A stretch of DNA of 64,000 nt from Siderastrea siderea (GCA_964030785.1 OZ034968.1:26116686-26180685); one strand, 5' to 3'; positions 46,734 through 56,516 are shown, counted from the stretch's first letter. The notes: generated from the letters alone by a model not told the origin. Made by a program: numbers and translations.

Positions 46734-49700
46734 CAAACACACCAAAAAAATTGTTTGCAGGAAGATGCAGCCGGAAAAAAATTGTTTGGACAGACAACAA
46801 CACAGAAAAAAATTGTTTGTCTTGAAAAAATTTTCATCCCCCCCCTCCAAAAAGAAAAATGGTCCGTCCCCTACGATCAGAAAGCACAACAGCCGACCAA
46901 CCACAAAGCGGACCTGTGAGGGAACAACAGCTAATAGTCGGAATAATAATGAGGATCGAAATGCACCAATAGCAGCGAACCATCATGCTACAAATAGCGA
47001 CACGTAAACAATTGACCTCATCGCCTGATGAAGACTAGCAGTATTGCAGTCGAAACGTCGCGATCAACAACTCAAAGCGATTCCATCGTGAGACAAACGA
47101 ATAAACGTTCATCTTACCTATCTTACACCACGATGAACAATAAACACATCCTTAATGACATATTTGAAACCCGTTTTTCTTTTTTTTTTTTCAGGCTATA
47201 TTTGCAACTTCTTAATTTACATCAACTCTCTCATTCACTAACTAAACAAGTCCGTTACCTTGAGAACACTTTGTAATGTAGACTCCGCAATGTAAGCTTC
47301 CGCTTGGACTTCAATTCCACGACCTATAATGTAGTTTTTTGGGATAGCACCTTTATCACCACTAAACTTTGTTTCCACGCAAAACTCCCGGATATTGATT
47401 TCGGAACATTCCTGGGAGATCTTATCCAAGGCCCACTGACAGGCGTGCCAAGTGGTAACCGTAACCGCGTTTTGGCCAGCGGCATCTGCTGAATCGTAGA
47501 CAAACTCCATCAACAGATTGCGACCTAGAAAAAAGAGCTAACGATATAATGCAGCTTATCAAAGAAGAGGCCCTGTTAGGGGGGGGGGTCTGAATAATCC
47601 ATAATCCTGTGTAAATTTTGGAAATAATTCGTTTCCCAATTGTGTAAATAAATATATTTCTAAAATAAATTCTATTTTGTATCCCTAAAATAAATTCTTA
47701 AAACGAATAATCCGTAATCTTTAAATTTAGTGGCCAATAATCCGTATCCCTTCTCTAAAACCCCCTAATAATCCATAATCCTAAAACCCTAACAGGGCCT
47801 CACTGAATAACCACTAAAAGATTTCTTGGATACATAGAAAATATTTTGAACTCAGGTTTCTCAGTAGTCTGGTGTGATTGCTCGGGTGAGAGCGCAGTTC
47901 TTCGAGGTCCAGAGAAGGACATTTGCTCGTGCTGAGATCGTCGACTGACGTTTTGAAACCTGCATCGTTTTAGTCGGGTTTCTATTCGTTTTCTTCCACA
48001 CTTCGAACGAAAACTAATAATATTGTACACGTTTTTTAGCTAGCTGTGATAATCATTCCTAGGATTGTTGGTACTCTCATCTAAAATGTATTGTTCACAT
48101 CACCGGTCGTTTGTGTTTATTGACCGTCGCTGTAATTTTTAGTTTATTCTTAAGCCTACTGAATCTCTATGTGATCTTTTCGCGCTATTACTCGATGTTT
48201 TGACGCAACCAATTTTAACCTAATTTAGTTAGAATAGCTGCTTACCAATAAACCAGGGCTCCAGCGTTTGAAGTTTACAGTGTTGGCTAACTTCGCTTGC
48301 TTTTGATTTCAGTTCATCGAGATGTGAAAGTAGCCACGAAGACAGCTTGTGAGCCTGCTGCATAGAGTCTGTAACAAAATGCGGTGTTCTCATGATCCTT
48401 CGCTTGATCACACGTGCTGTGACACCTCCACACCTGCAGTGCAATACCCTAAGCATATTCAACTTGTTCACATGTAAAAATATATATAACTGTCTTTATT
48501 TCGCGCGAAAATATCCTCCGGTATTAGTCCGCGGACATTATTAACCCCGAGAAGCTCGAGGGACAAGTAATGTCGAGGAATAAACTAATGACTATTTGAC
48601 TATGTCACGTGGACTTCGCTGGCGTTTTGTCAAAACTGTTTTAAATGTATCATTAGGTACCATGAGGCCCAGGTCAAACGTCGAACTTTACATATGCCGA
48701 ACCTTATGTAAATTAGCAAAAACAATTACAGTATTTACTCAAGTTCGACGATTAAACTAGGCCTCACTTACACACAAAAATGCTCCCAGAAATCGATGTT
48801 GATGTCCTCCCCTGCAGCAACAGTAAAATGCTCTCGATCTTGAGTTTTGCAAAATACTTCTTTGAACACAAGCTTTGAAAAAGCGGGTAATATCATTTGA
48901 CCTATCTTTGTAAATGTAAATTGATTATTATAGTGGTCAGCGTGCTCAGCTTTCCTCGGTACTGCCTTTCGACAGACCAGCTAGTTTACAGGCGTGCCAC
49001 TCAAACAGCTGAAAAAGATATTGCAAATGAAACATAACATGGTTAAAAATCCCAACTGGTGGGAGGCAAACCAGTTGGCTATTTACAAGCGCAGCCGAAT
49101 GATTTAATAACTCTGGAATGCCGTGGAACAAATCTCTAAAATGCTCAGAGTGGGATTCGTTCATCATCAGGAAACATTGTAGCACTTTGGTCAGAGAAGA
49201 GCTCTTATATAACGCCATGCAAATGTAAATCTGTAAAACTTTATATTTCAATAAAAAACGCTTCTTTCATGTCTAAAATCCTATTAGTTTGTTAAATAAC
49301 AATCCGTTTTATTTGGTCGACGGAATAAAACCTATAGTTGGGGGTAAAAAAAAATGAACATTCAGACTTGTTAATCAAACAGATTTGTCATCTTAACGAT
49401 AGCGTCCAAAGGAGATCCTCGGATATTTTCGATTTTTAATTCAAGCTTTTTTTGCAATTGATGCGCTCGCCTGACGCTGAGTAGGTTTCTTCTATGTTTT
49501 TATATGATCGCTTCGATCGCTGAGCATTTTTTCAGCAACGACGAATATGTAATTGTCTAATTAGGACAAAGTCTGTACCTTGTAATTGCATTAGCTCCTC
49601 TCGAACCAGACGCGACGATAGCACCTTCCGTTGTAGCAAAAGGACATAGAATCAATTCATCAACATGGTCTCCCTTGATAAGAAGAGGGCCAACTACACC

Positions 49701-49886
49701 CAGCGGAATCTTAGCTGATCCTATGAGATTTTCGATATTTCCTGAAAACTGCTCAGTGGAATGACGTTGGAAATGTTGAGGATCCAGCCACTGGCCAACG
49801 TTTGATAGCGATGTGGAAGTGAATCGTTCGACCCATTGTCTTCTAAGATCGCAGTCTTCGAGCTTGTAGCTACCTCTGTATGGCAC
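33837..49886 (-). CDS. HMGCR-like: HMG-CoA reductase, soluble form, copy B (six exons)
   Basis: HMG-CoA reductase makes mevalonate from HMG-CoA using NAD(P)H, the committed step of isoprenoid synthesis. Six exons read right to left: 49579-49886, 48246-48433, 47259-47524, 39051-39249, 36242-36375 and 33837-33968. All have GT-AG borders and compatible phases (0/2, 2/1, 1/0, 0/1, 1/0, 0/stop). They total 1,227 bp, exactly 409 codons. Motifs in order are ENLIG..PLGVVGPL, TTEGAIVAS (catalytic Glu), GGVTARV, DAAGQNAVT, SGDKG (catalytic Lys), ATGQD (catalytic Asp), GTVGGGTG and SAHDRLGRN (catalytic His). No membrane or sterol-sensing segment is visible, so this should be a cytosolic enzyme of about 410 residues, close to the catalytic domain alone. 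The family usually has DKK where this has DKG. The AHDRLGRN end and GNIENLIG start resemble soluble microbial HMGRs more than vertebrate HMGCR; that is recall, not a search. The start codon lies in an unidentified upstream exon. Confidence 0.9.
34030..34128 (+). repeat. (GTCA)n microsatellite
   Basis: Interrupted GTCAGTCA array in intron 5 of HMGR-B, close to the last exon. Confidence 0.9.
34906..36201. mobile_element. 1.3 kb fold-back element in HMGR-B intron 5
   Basis: Arms of about 615 bp are inverted copies around a loop of about 65 bp near 35550. Ends are CACAGGCGGCCCAAGCTCAC and GTGAGCTTGGGTCGCCTGTG. Possible imperfect 7-bp duplication GGTTAAG / GTTTAAG. A lone right end of this family (GTGAGCTTGGGCTACCTGTG) lies at about 50877-50896. 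No transposase. Confidence 0.85.
36242..36375 (-). CDS. HMGR-B fifth exon
   Basis: 134 bp, acceptor CTGTGTCAG and donor GGAAAG/GTAAGG. It reads GSSGKQEPGIYTSLVIPTLL and continues with IGTVGGGTGTPTAKECL, the glycine-rich GTxGGGT motif of HMGR. Confidence 0.88.
37031..38992. mobile_element. element with GGAATTCCATGG-array ends in HMGR-B intron 4
   Basis: Terminal CCGTGTAAAATAACCCCATG and CATGGGGTCATTTTACACGG with GTTC on each side. About 280 bp at the left (37045-37310) and about 310 bp at the right (38680-38985) consist of tightly packed variants of GGAATTCCATGGA, itself partly palindromic. The 1.3 kb core has one 87-codon frame (38169-38432) without recognised similarity. Confidence 0.8.
39051..39249 (-). 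CDS. HMGR-B fourth exon
   Basis: 199 bp, acceptor TAATGTTTAAG. It encodes VDSAALCKTFHAFHLAAQRS through SNAIAGIFAATGQDLACVHE, with the catalytic Asp in GQD. Two donors compete: GCAG/GTATCA at 39051 keeps the frame into the next exon (phase 1), while the stronger-looking GAC/GTAAGAG at 39082 would shift it. The frame-preserving donor is chosen. Confidence 0.82.
39288..39460 (+). repeat. (ACTG)n microsatellite
   Basis: Interrupted CTGACTGACTGA array just upstream of HMGR-B exon four. Confidence 0.85.
39487..39778 (+). pseudogene. Penelope-like element, GIY-YIG nuclease end (left half)
   Basis: Reads YKIT then, after a frameshift, RFFKHLFETHDRDIRLARTQ, AVSEHANEMGHLPIWKEVKF, IDRDPHWYTRRVKEAIHIRL and HPNNI..GIEIPEAWIP. 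From memory this is the characteristic C-terminal GIY-YIG region of endonuclease-bearing Penelope-like elements. The YIGETGR core is degraded. The frame is broken after AWIP by the 7.1 kb insertion and resumes at 46871 with TIRKHN. Confidence 0.82.
39900..44590. other. AT-rich interior of the 7.1 kb element
   Basis: No protein domain recognised on either strand. Frames at 43605-43907 and 43849-44049 lack family features. A loosely repeated CATGAGACCGGT..CAGACTGG segment occurs at about 44268-44375. Confidence 0.5.
44603..44880. mobile_element. palindromic MITE nested in the 7.1 kb element
   Basis: Inverted ends GCCCTGTTTACATGAGTGA and TCACTCGTGTAAACACAGC, with CTAAG on each side. Arms of about 130 bp fold around CAGCACCAGGATG. 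Confidence 0.8.
45803..45890 (+). repeat. (GATT)n microsatellite
   Basis: Interrupted ATTGATTGATTG array. Confidence 0.9.
46668..46731 (+). repeat. (AAT)n microsatellite
   Basis: About 20 AAT units; the poly-Asn and poly-Leu frames over it are artefacts. A shorter (CAT)n lies at 46367-46399. Confidence 0.9.
46871..47150 (+). pseudogene. Penelope-like element, C-terminal tail and 3' end (right half)
   Basis: Resumes the frame as TIRKHNSRPTTKRTCEGT to a stop at 47006-47008. It then runs into the untranslated 3' end containing the hammerhead motif at 47020-47064. It lies antisense to HMGR-B within intron 3. Confidence 0.78.
47020..47064 (+). ncRNA. type I hammerhead ribozyme of a Penelope-like element
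   Basis: In order: stem I strand ATCGC, core CTGATGA, stem II (GACT with inner GCA, loop GTAT, TGC then AGTC, one A bulge), core GAAAC, cleavage triplet GTC, and closing stem I strand GCGAT. Stem III is minimal: GAAACGTC leaves the self-complementary ACGT and no loop. This matches the short-stem-III hammerheads reported from Penelope-like elements and retrozymes, which are thought to work as dimers or in tandem. Cleavage would fall after GTC at 47059. Confidence 0.85.
47259..47524 (-). CDS. HMGR-B third exon
   Basis: 266 bp, acceptor TTTTTTCTAG and donor CTCAAG/GTAACG. It encodes RNLLMEFVYDSADAAGQN (cofactor-binding DAxGxN motif), then SGDKG with the catalytic Lys, then GRGIEVQAEAYI. The residue after the catalytic Lys is Gly rather than the usual Lys. 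Confidence 0.9.
47567..47801. mobile_element. 235-bp MITE, GAGGCCCTGTTAGGG ends, in HMGR-B intron 2
   Basis: Inverted ends GAGGCCCTGTTAGGG and CCCTAACAGGGCCTC enclose AATAATCCATAATCC-like repeats. Its right end is at 1-39 in block A. Target duplication unclear. Confidence 0.7.
48246..48433 (-). CDS. HMGR-B second exon
   Basis: 188 bp between acceptor CACTGCAG and donor ATTG/GTAAGC. It completes a split Arg codon and reads CGGVTARVIKRRIMRTPHF, the small-domain entry of HMGR (consensus SGGVTARV.K..M.RAPVF). It ends at LQTLEPWFIG. It differs from copy A by one residue (His for Tyr after the QQA triplet). Confidence 0.88.
49579..49886 (-). CDS. HMGR-B first recognisable exon
   Basis: 308 bp, starting after a strong polypyrimidine tract ending CCTTTCCTGAG and reading VPYRGSYKLEDCDLRRQW onward. 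It carries the GNIENLIG substrate-binding motif and TTEGAIVAS with the catalytic Glu. The donor is ACAAG/GTACAG, in phase 2. The frame stays open upstream of the acceptor in this copy but hits TGA in copy A, so the acceptor is preferred over an extended exon. An upstream exon with the ATG must exist but was not found. Confidence 0.88.
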
Positions 49887-50314
49887 CTCAGGAAAGGAAA
49901 GAAATAAATCACCACGTAAGACGACACTAGCAGCGTACCGTTGCAACTTCTCTAGTCAAAGTGGGTTCTCGTTGTCGAATGGGAGCTACCACACGACATG
50001 TAAAGATACAAAGTATCGTTGCCCATCGATTGGCATATACGAAACTAAATGCAACAAACTCGGTTAAACAGCATTATGCTTAATTCCAAGGTATTTATCA
50101 ATTGCGTTAATCTTGTCGAAAGTATGAGCCAGAAAGAGCACAAATGAGAGCTGAAAACAAATGTTAATAAACCGGCTAATCTAGCCGCAACTTGTTGCTG
50201 CTCAACCCCTGCCACTTGTAAGACCGGTATATTTCGTTGACTTAGAGGCCAATTGCATGGCGAGTTTCAGCCCGTGCGGCAATTTTGCCCCTCCCAACGG
50301 GTTGGGTCAAATAC

Positions 50315-50905
50315 ACCTCCCATACACGGGATATTGTTGTCCTGAGCGCCATTGTGCAAGTCTTCCAATGAAAAGAGATCAGAAATTTGCATTCGCGAAC
50401 AGTTTGTCACACGGATGGTTCGATGTGGTGGAGAGATTGAAAATGGCGATTTTGATAAGGGAAACAACGCGAATGTTGGACTTTTTTGGTATGTATTTGT
50501 TGTTACGATAGAAAGCCATTGGTCTCTTAGAGAATTTTGGAGAGAGGTGCCAAAATTCGAGATTTACAGCAAATAAATAACTTGAATCGGTCACGTGACG
50601 GCCAACAGTGTGTCACCTTTCGCTTCGCTTATGAAGTGTTAGGTGCAAATAATCAAGGACGCTTATTCTCGGTCAAAACGCTTCAAATCACCCCAAAAGG
50701 CCATTAAATAGCAAGTGATATAACACAGAAACAAGGTGAACCATTCATTAGTGTGAATTATTTCGCATTTATGGCAATTAAAACATATTTGCTGCATTTT
50801 GCATAAACTCTTATATTTAGACGCGGTCATAATATATGCAAAATGGAACAGGTTAATATATGCGTTCCTCTCATAGTGAGCTTGGGCTACCTGTGGTATT
50901 ACTGG
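50315..50905. other. block B private segment replacing two MITEs
   Basis: Replaces block A 3076-3705. It ends with the right terminus of the CACAGGC fold-back family and then the last bases of the AGGCCCAGTA MITE. The three overlapping 66-84 codon frames lack similarity. Confidence 0.55.
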
Positions 50906-51318
50906 GCCTTTACTAAGTTGACCCAGAAGGGTTTAAACATTGAATTAACACAACGATAGTTGATTGTTGCATGTACCTTGATTTGCGCTGCATTGTTTTG
51001 GCCAACATCCTTGCTAAACAATCGATTGATCCCAGCGACATGTTTGGTTCTAGCTTGAAAATTAACAGAAGGTTTCCCTCGGGGAATCCAAAGTGCCCTT
51101 AACATTGTTGATAGTACTTGTGCCTGTAGAAGAATATTTAGTGAAAACGCATTGAAAACAAAAGGAACTTGATGAAATACATGTACCAATGTAGATTGAG
51201 ATCGGCTTGGCTAGTCGTTGCATACGTCGTAATGTGACAAATTTTGCAACAAATTTTTGCAACAATTGTAATTAATTCAATATTCTTTTTCTGTTGTTTC
51301 TAATTTATTTATTTACTA

Positions 51319-51458
51319 TGGGTGGAATCATTTGCAGCATACGCGTATAGCTGTCGCTTTAGTGCGTGGGAATTTTCTCTTGTTTGTTAGCCAAAAAACA
51401 ATAGAAAAATTCACACGTGCCAAAGAGACAGCTATAAGCGTATGCTGCAAATAACATT
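51319..51458. mobile_element. hairpin MITE, block B copy of 4121-4262
   Basis: Same TIR family; right end truncated just after TATGCTGCAAAT. Confidence 0.65.
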
Positions 51459-51465
51459 ACTCTAG

Positions 51466-51608
51466 GGTGGAATGATTTGTAAGCATACGCGTATAGCCGT
51501 CGAATTTGCCCGTTAGAATTTTTCATGTTTTTTAAGCTTCAATTCAATGAAAAATTCCAACAAACAAATCCGACAGCTATATGCGTATGCTGCAAATGAT
51601 TCCACCCT
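51466..51608. mobile_element. hairpin MITE, block B copy of 4287-4428
   Basis: Complete inverted ends GGGTGGAAT and ATTCCACCC. Confidence 0.7.
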
Positions 51609-53462
51609 TAGCTAGTTGTCTTGACCCGCCGCGAATAGCACATACGCTACTTACTTAAAGCAAGCATTTTTCCTCACTGTAATTTTTGCTGTTGAATAGA
51701 GATTGTTATTGTTGTTGCTGTTGTAATTAAGCTTGGAAAACGAAAAAAATACAACATACTGAAAGAAACCGCCACTTTTAATAAATGTATCTGAAACATA
51801 AGAGGGAAATGTTGAAAATTGGAAGGGTATCTATTTTTCAAAAACATCAAACTTACAGCTAAAGCTACACGTTATTTGTACGAGTGTATTGCAAGAGCTA
51901 ATCGCCACCCATACAACCAAAAGTCTGTAAATCTTTCTTCCCTTGATAGCAAATCGACATCTTTTGTTGTTATGCGCCATTCGCACACAGTTCAACTTCG
52001 TTAATAAAATATTTGCTGCAAAAATGAATTTTTACCCTACTGACAATTTTAACCCTACTGGCCGATTGTTGTTTACGTCGGCAGTCGTAATTGCCATCTG
52101 CATTGTGATAAACATTAGAAAAGTTAAAAGTTGAATACCGTGAAGCTGGTCGTCACAGCTTTTCATTCTATCTTCACATATATACTAACTTTTATATTAT
52201 GCTCCTTCTGGATACGATGTCTATCACTTTATACAGTGAATTTAGTACAATTTCAAAGTTGCAACCAATGACATAGCAGCGTTCGGCCTATCCGGTCTTA
52301 TCGTAGTGTCATCTGCCGGCATATTTAACAAATTTCCTCCAGTTTTCCGTGGTATGGCCTCTTATTTCCCACGATTTTCGTCATCTAGCCGTCACTCAGT
52401 AATCTTGTTTTGAAACTGTATAGAAATTACCTCTCCAAGTTCAAATTCTGTCTCCAGTTCGATCAAACAGGTACATGATGGCGCCGTTGTGCGAACGGAT
52501 TACAAACTTGTTCGGTTCAGCTCCGCTTTGAACGACGATTACAGCAATGATTCAAGAAAAATTAAACACGTATTATATTTCAGAGCCAACAATTAGGAAA
52601 TGTTTTCCCCAAAACTTGTGCCGCTTCTTTCACTTCGGAGCAGTTTCATTGATTCGTTCAGCTTTGGAAATATAAAAAGTTGCAACACTTCCGCACTTCG
52701 CACGTTTTGGCGCCTTTTTCGTTCATTCATTTGACCGATTCTTGTTCCCTTTTTCTTATGCCTTCTCTCATTTTTTTCCTTTCTTTCTTAATTTCAAAAT
52801 CATTTATAGTGGTTGTTTTTAATAAAATCAACAATTTGACCAGAGAAAAAAAAGTTATTTTTTTATGCGGCGCGAGTCTACAATAAATCAATCGCAAGCA
52901 TTCGCGACAAGCATTCATGACGCGAGCCGTGTTATGGACTCTCACTCCCAAGGCTCTCGACCCATCAGATCACGAGAAACTGATAAGATGTGGTAAAATC
53001 AATAATTCTACTTGTTATGAACGAGTCAGATTCGGTAGCAAGAAAAATTGCTGGAACTCACAGTAACAAATTCTGACACCATACTAATTTGGAATTTTTG
53101 CGCTGTTAAATATGTACTGTTTAATAAACGAGCAGGAGTGTTTTATCGGGTTTAAAACCACGAGGCGTAGCCGAGTGGTTTTAGACCCGATAAAACACGA
53201 TCTGCGAGTTTATTGAACGGCTTCAAAAAACGATCTCATAGAATAATGAACTAATGGTGCGATTTTCCCGTGCTATAACTTTATTCCATAGTCTCATCAA
53301 GAGAATGTCAAAATCGATCTCACAGAATATAAAGACATTCTTTCATGTTTTGTAGTTCCTATAGTCTTTGAAAAGAATAAAAAGTTTTGTTTAATGAGCT
53401 TCGGACCATTTTCCCGTGCTGCTAGTTCATGCTGCTAGATCTGAAAAGAATTATAAGATTAG

Positions 53463-53855
53463 ATGATTTGTATAGTGGAAACTTCATTCAATAGTGAGCT
53501 CGATGAGAACATTATGGCTTCGAAGCACAAGCGGACGTTTCGCAAACCCAAAAATGCTGAAGAAGAGAAACAACTGCTGGAAAATGCCGTACCAAAGTCA
53601 ACACGTTCCGTCAATAAGTGGGCTATGAAGATTTTTTCAGAATGGCAGTCAACAAGAGTAAATAAGAAAGCTTCTGAAGAGCCGAGCAGTTGTACTAATG
53701 ACACATCACAAATTCAAGACTTGGAAACCGACGTGCTTGATATGACGGCAGAGTCGCTAAATTTTTGGTTAACAAAATTCATAATGGAAGTGTGCAAAGA
53801 TACCGGGGAAAATTATCCTCCTCGTACGCTGTACAGCATTGTTTCTGTTATATAA
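53463..53855 (+). pseudogene. Crypton-type recombinase, N-terminal domain only
   Basis: 130 codons. Reads ENAVPKSTRSVNKWAMKIFS, LDMTAESLNFWLTKFIMEVC and ENYPPRTLYSIVSV. This is the N-terminal DNA-binding-like domain of the KIAA1958/ZMYM/QRICH1-type family related to Cryptons (pattern STR..NWA...F..W ... LN.WL..F..EV....G..YPP.TLY). The frame is open but stops at the edge of a palindrome before the catalytic domain. The first ATG of the conserved part is probably MASKHKRTF at 53514. Confidence 0.72.
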
Positions 53856-53917
53856 AATGTTACCCTCATTAGTATTCTTTATATAAAGAATACTAATGAG
53901 GGTAACATTTTATATAA
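53848..53917. other. perfect 70-bp palindrome
   Basis: Arms beginning TTATATAAAATGTTACCCTC meet at CTTTATATAAAG with no loop. A third partial repeat of the arm follows. It ends the recombinase frame. Confidence 0.85.
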
Positions 53918-54204
53918 AGAATAGTAATGAGGTATATTACAATCAGCCCCGCTTTCCCCTGGGACTGAAATCAAATGCCGCCACCAGGCTTTTTAGATTG
54001 TTGATGTATTACCGGTTTTAAACAAGCATCCACGTGACTCATTTGCGTGATGTAATTGGTGGAAATGATCATTAATTATTCATGAGTTTTTGAAATATGC
54101 TTAATGCTCTTGAATGAATCCGTTAATTTTAACATTTAACATTTAATGTTTTCTCATTCTGATGCGATGGGATATTCTGAGGTTCACTGACACCAGAGAC
54201 TCTG

Positions 54205-54345
54205 AAACCTCTTTGGAATCTCTAGGGGTCTCAAAAATTCTGCAACCTCCCCGCAATCTTTATAGGGGTATCAGAAATTCTGAAACCTCACTACAATTTT
54301 AGGGGTATTAGAAATTCTGAAACTTCGTTAATTCTTCGGGATATC
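54205..54345 (+). repeat. degenerate 46-bp tandem repeat, block B copy
   Basis: Counterpart of 9700-9846 with the same number of units. Confidence 0.6.
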
Positions 54346-55469
54346 GATTGTTGGGCTCTTGTGGAGTGGTCGCTATAAAAAAGGTTGAATTCTAGACTCG
54401 GAGCAAACAATAAGAATCCTTGTTATAAGAGGAGTGATTTTTAAACATTTTGTTAAACGGTTTGTTAAACATTCTTGGCAGGTAGAAATATGTATGGTGT
54501 GTGCTATTTCCTTCCGTTAGCAGTATACAATAGTGAGTGACTAATACAACAGGAACATGTTTATGTTGGAACAGCAAGAAGCAAAACAATGTATTGAGCA
54601 TAGGAGAGGGAAAAAAGCGCAAAAAATATCACATTTGTCTTACTGAGCGCGTGAAACGTTCGAATATTTTTAGATGCGCGCGGTATGTAAGGTTTTCAAA
54701 TACTCTGGGAGATTATGTAAGTCGTCAAATTGTTGTAAGACAACACGCTTGAAAATAAAGATGATATTGTTGCCGCTAAATTAATATGGTATGTAAAAGG
54801 AGTTTTATTTAAATTGCTTAAACAAATTTTCCATTTTTAGCATCGAATAAACATGATAAACACTGGGGCATTAATTAACTCATTGTTAATTTGAACTTAA
54901 ATTGGTTTACATGTATTCGAGGCTAGGTGTTTCAGGTGTTTCTAAAAAAATGCAGGAGAAAATACGGTACTCAGGAAATGAGTAGATTGTTTTCCTTTGT
55001 GTTAAGATTAATTAACTAAAAAATCTAAACTCGTTTATCATGGCAAGTCGTACTCTTTTGAGACAAATTTTTGTTGATTAATCAGGTTTAATGAAAAGAC
55101 AAAACATTTGAAACAAAATATCCTTTTCTATAAAGTTAGGAGAGGCAACTAAATGTGGGTAACTGCTGAACGGTGCAATCTGACCAAGAATACCGGTACC
55201 ACTGAAATGTAATTTTCTGGCTTTGAACATTCTTCGATGGTGAATTTTTTCCTCTGGCTTTTTGTTGAACAATGAATTTTGTTTTCGTGATGTCGTCATC
55301 TCGCTAGAGAAGAAGATGGATTTGAAGCAAAGCACTTTTCTTACTGCTTTTTATTTCGGACTACATCAAGAGATGAATGATTTTTGAGAATGCATGTGCT
55401 TTATGGGAAGCTGAGACTGAAATAGAAAGGTACAGTGAGGAGATTAATTTGACATGCTTCTTTGTGAAC

Positions 55470-56516
55470 AAAGCGAACATGAGAACCTTGATTTGCGTGT
55501 TAAATTGGGAAATTCGCCAGAAGTGCTCATCTTTCCGTTACTTATACATCATGAAAACAATGTTCCTTCTCCGCAAGAAACAGTACCATAAAATGATGAA
55601 TGGGCATATTTCAAAAATCACACGGATGTTACGTAGAGATGTTGATGTCGACGAACATATTCTGAACATATCAACCCACCAACTAACTTTTTTCCAGAAA
55701 CTCGTACTGTGCCGAGGTCTTAAGTATGCTATTCCTCAGCGCCAAATATCTGCCATGGAGGTTCAAGCCAACTTCGAAAAGGCCTACTGGCAACACGAAC
55801 CAACACTTGACGATAGGAAAGCATTAGCCTCGGCGACACTCCGGTCGATTGCGCTGAATTACATCGAACGGAAAGGCCCAAGACCGCCTAAGGCACTAGG
55901 AGATCCATCAACCAGCTAAAGAAACGAGATGATACTGTAATCTCAAGACCGGACAAAGGGTCAGGTGTGGTCGCCATGGACAAAACTGACAACGTTCGCT
56001 TACTTAATGAAGCCTCTATCAATGATGAAACGAAATTCAAATCAGTACCCTTGGAGGGACCTAGTACGAGGGGAAGACCACCAAAGCATTATCACCCGTT
56101 ATTGGAGAAAGAAAAACATCTGATTCTGTAGTTCGGAGAATTCATCCAAAACACATTGCTGATACTGTCTGCCAGGGTCTAGTTTATGACATCTCTATGG
56201 CCTGCCAAAGACGCATAAAGAGCGGCTGGCGATGAGACCAATTCTATCTGCCACGGGGACATACGACTACGTTCTTTTGAAATGGCTTGACGAGAAACTG
56301 AAACCCCTGTCAGTTAACAGCTACACTATCTCTGACGTGTTCCAGTTTGCTGAAGAGATCCATGAACTGCAATCAAACGACAACGATATTTTGGTATCAT
56401 ACGACGTATCAGCGTGTTTACGAACGTGCCCCTGGAAGAAACAATACAGATTCTTGCGAACAAGGTCTTTTCTCAGAATTGGTTCAATGAGACACAACCT
56501 TAACATCACCCACTAA
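55470..56516 (+). pseudogene. Penelope-like retroelement, N-terminal and RT part, block B (uninterrupted)
   Basis: Same fragment as at 11160-13258 but without the TTAA insert. It runs ISTHQLTFFQKLVLCRGLKY, AIPQRQISAMEVQANFEKAY, then RPDKGSGVVVMDKTDNVRLL, AMRPILSATGTYDYVLLKWL and ILVSYDVSA. A one-base deletion at the ALGDPSTS break, a stop after KEKHLIL and another shift inside motif A disable it. It ends within the RT palm and joins satellite DNA. Confidence 0.85.

Larger units (their letters stand above)
39779..46870. mobile_element. 7.1 kb inverted-repeat element inserted in the Penelope element
   Basis: Ends GGGACGAACCATTATTTTT and AAAAATGGTCCGTCCC, followed inward by a G-run then GATGAAAA on each side. 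CTA is duplicated at 39776-39778 and 46871-46873. Removing the insert restores the codons AWIP-TIRKHN of the host element. The 3-bp duplication recalls PIF/Harbinger elements, but no transposase or Myb-like frame is recognisable in 7 kb. Motif AAAAAAATTGTTTG recurs several times next to both ends. Confidence 0.82.
53115..54092. mobile_element. block B insertion carrying a Crypton-type fragment
   Basis: AAATATG stands on both sides (53108-53114, 54093-54099) and once in block A (near 9590, as AAATATATATG). It contains a hairpin at about 53130-53220 (GTGTTTTATCGGGTTTAAAA pairing with its inverse), the coding fragment at 53463-53855 and a 70-bp perfect palindrome. Confidence 0.7.

Noticed and set aside
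46629..47007. Poly-Asn and poly-Leu proteins
   Set aside because: Translation of the (AAT)n microsatellite; only the last part after 46871 is real Penelope coding sequence.
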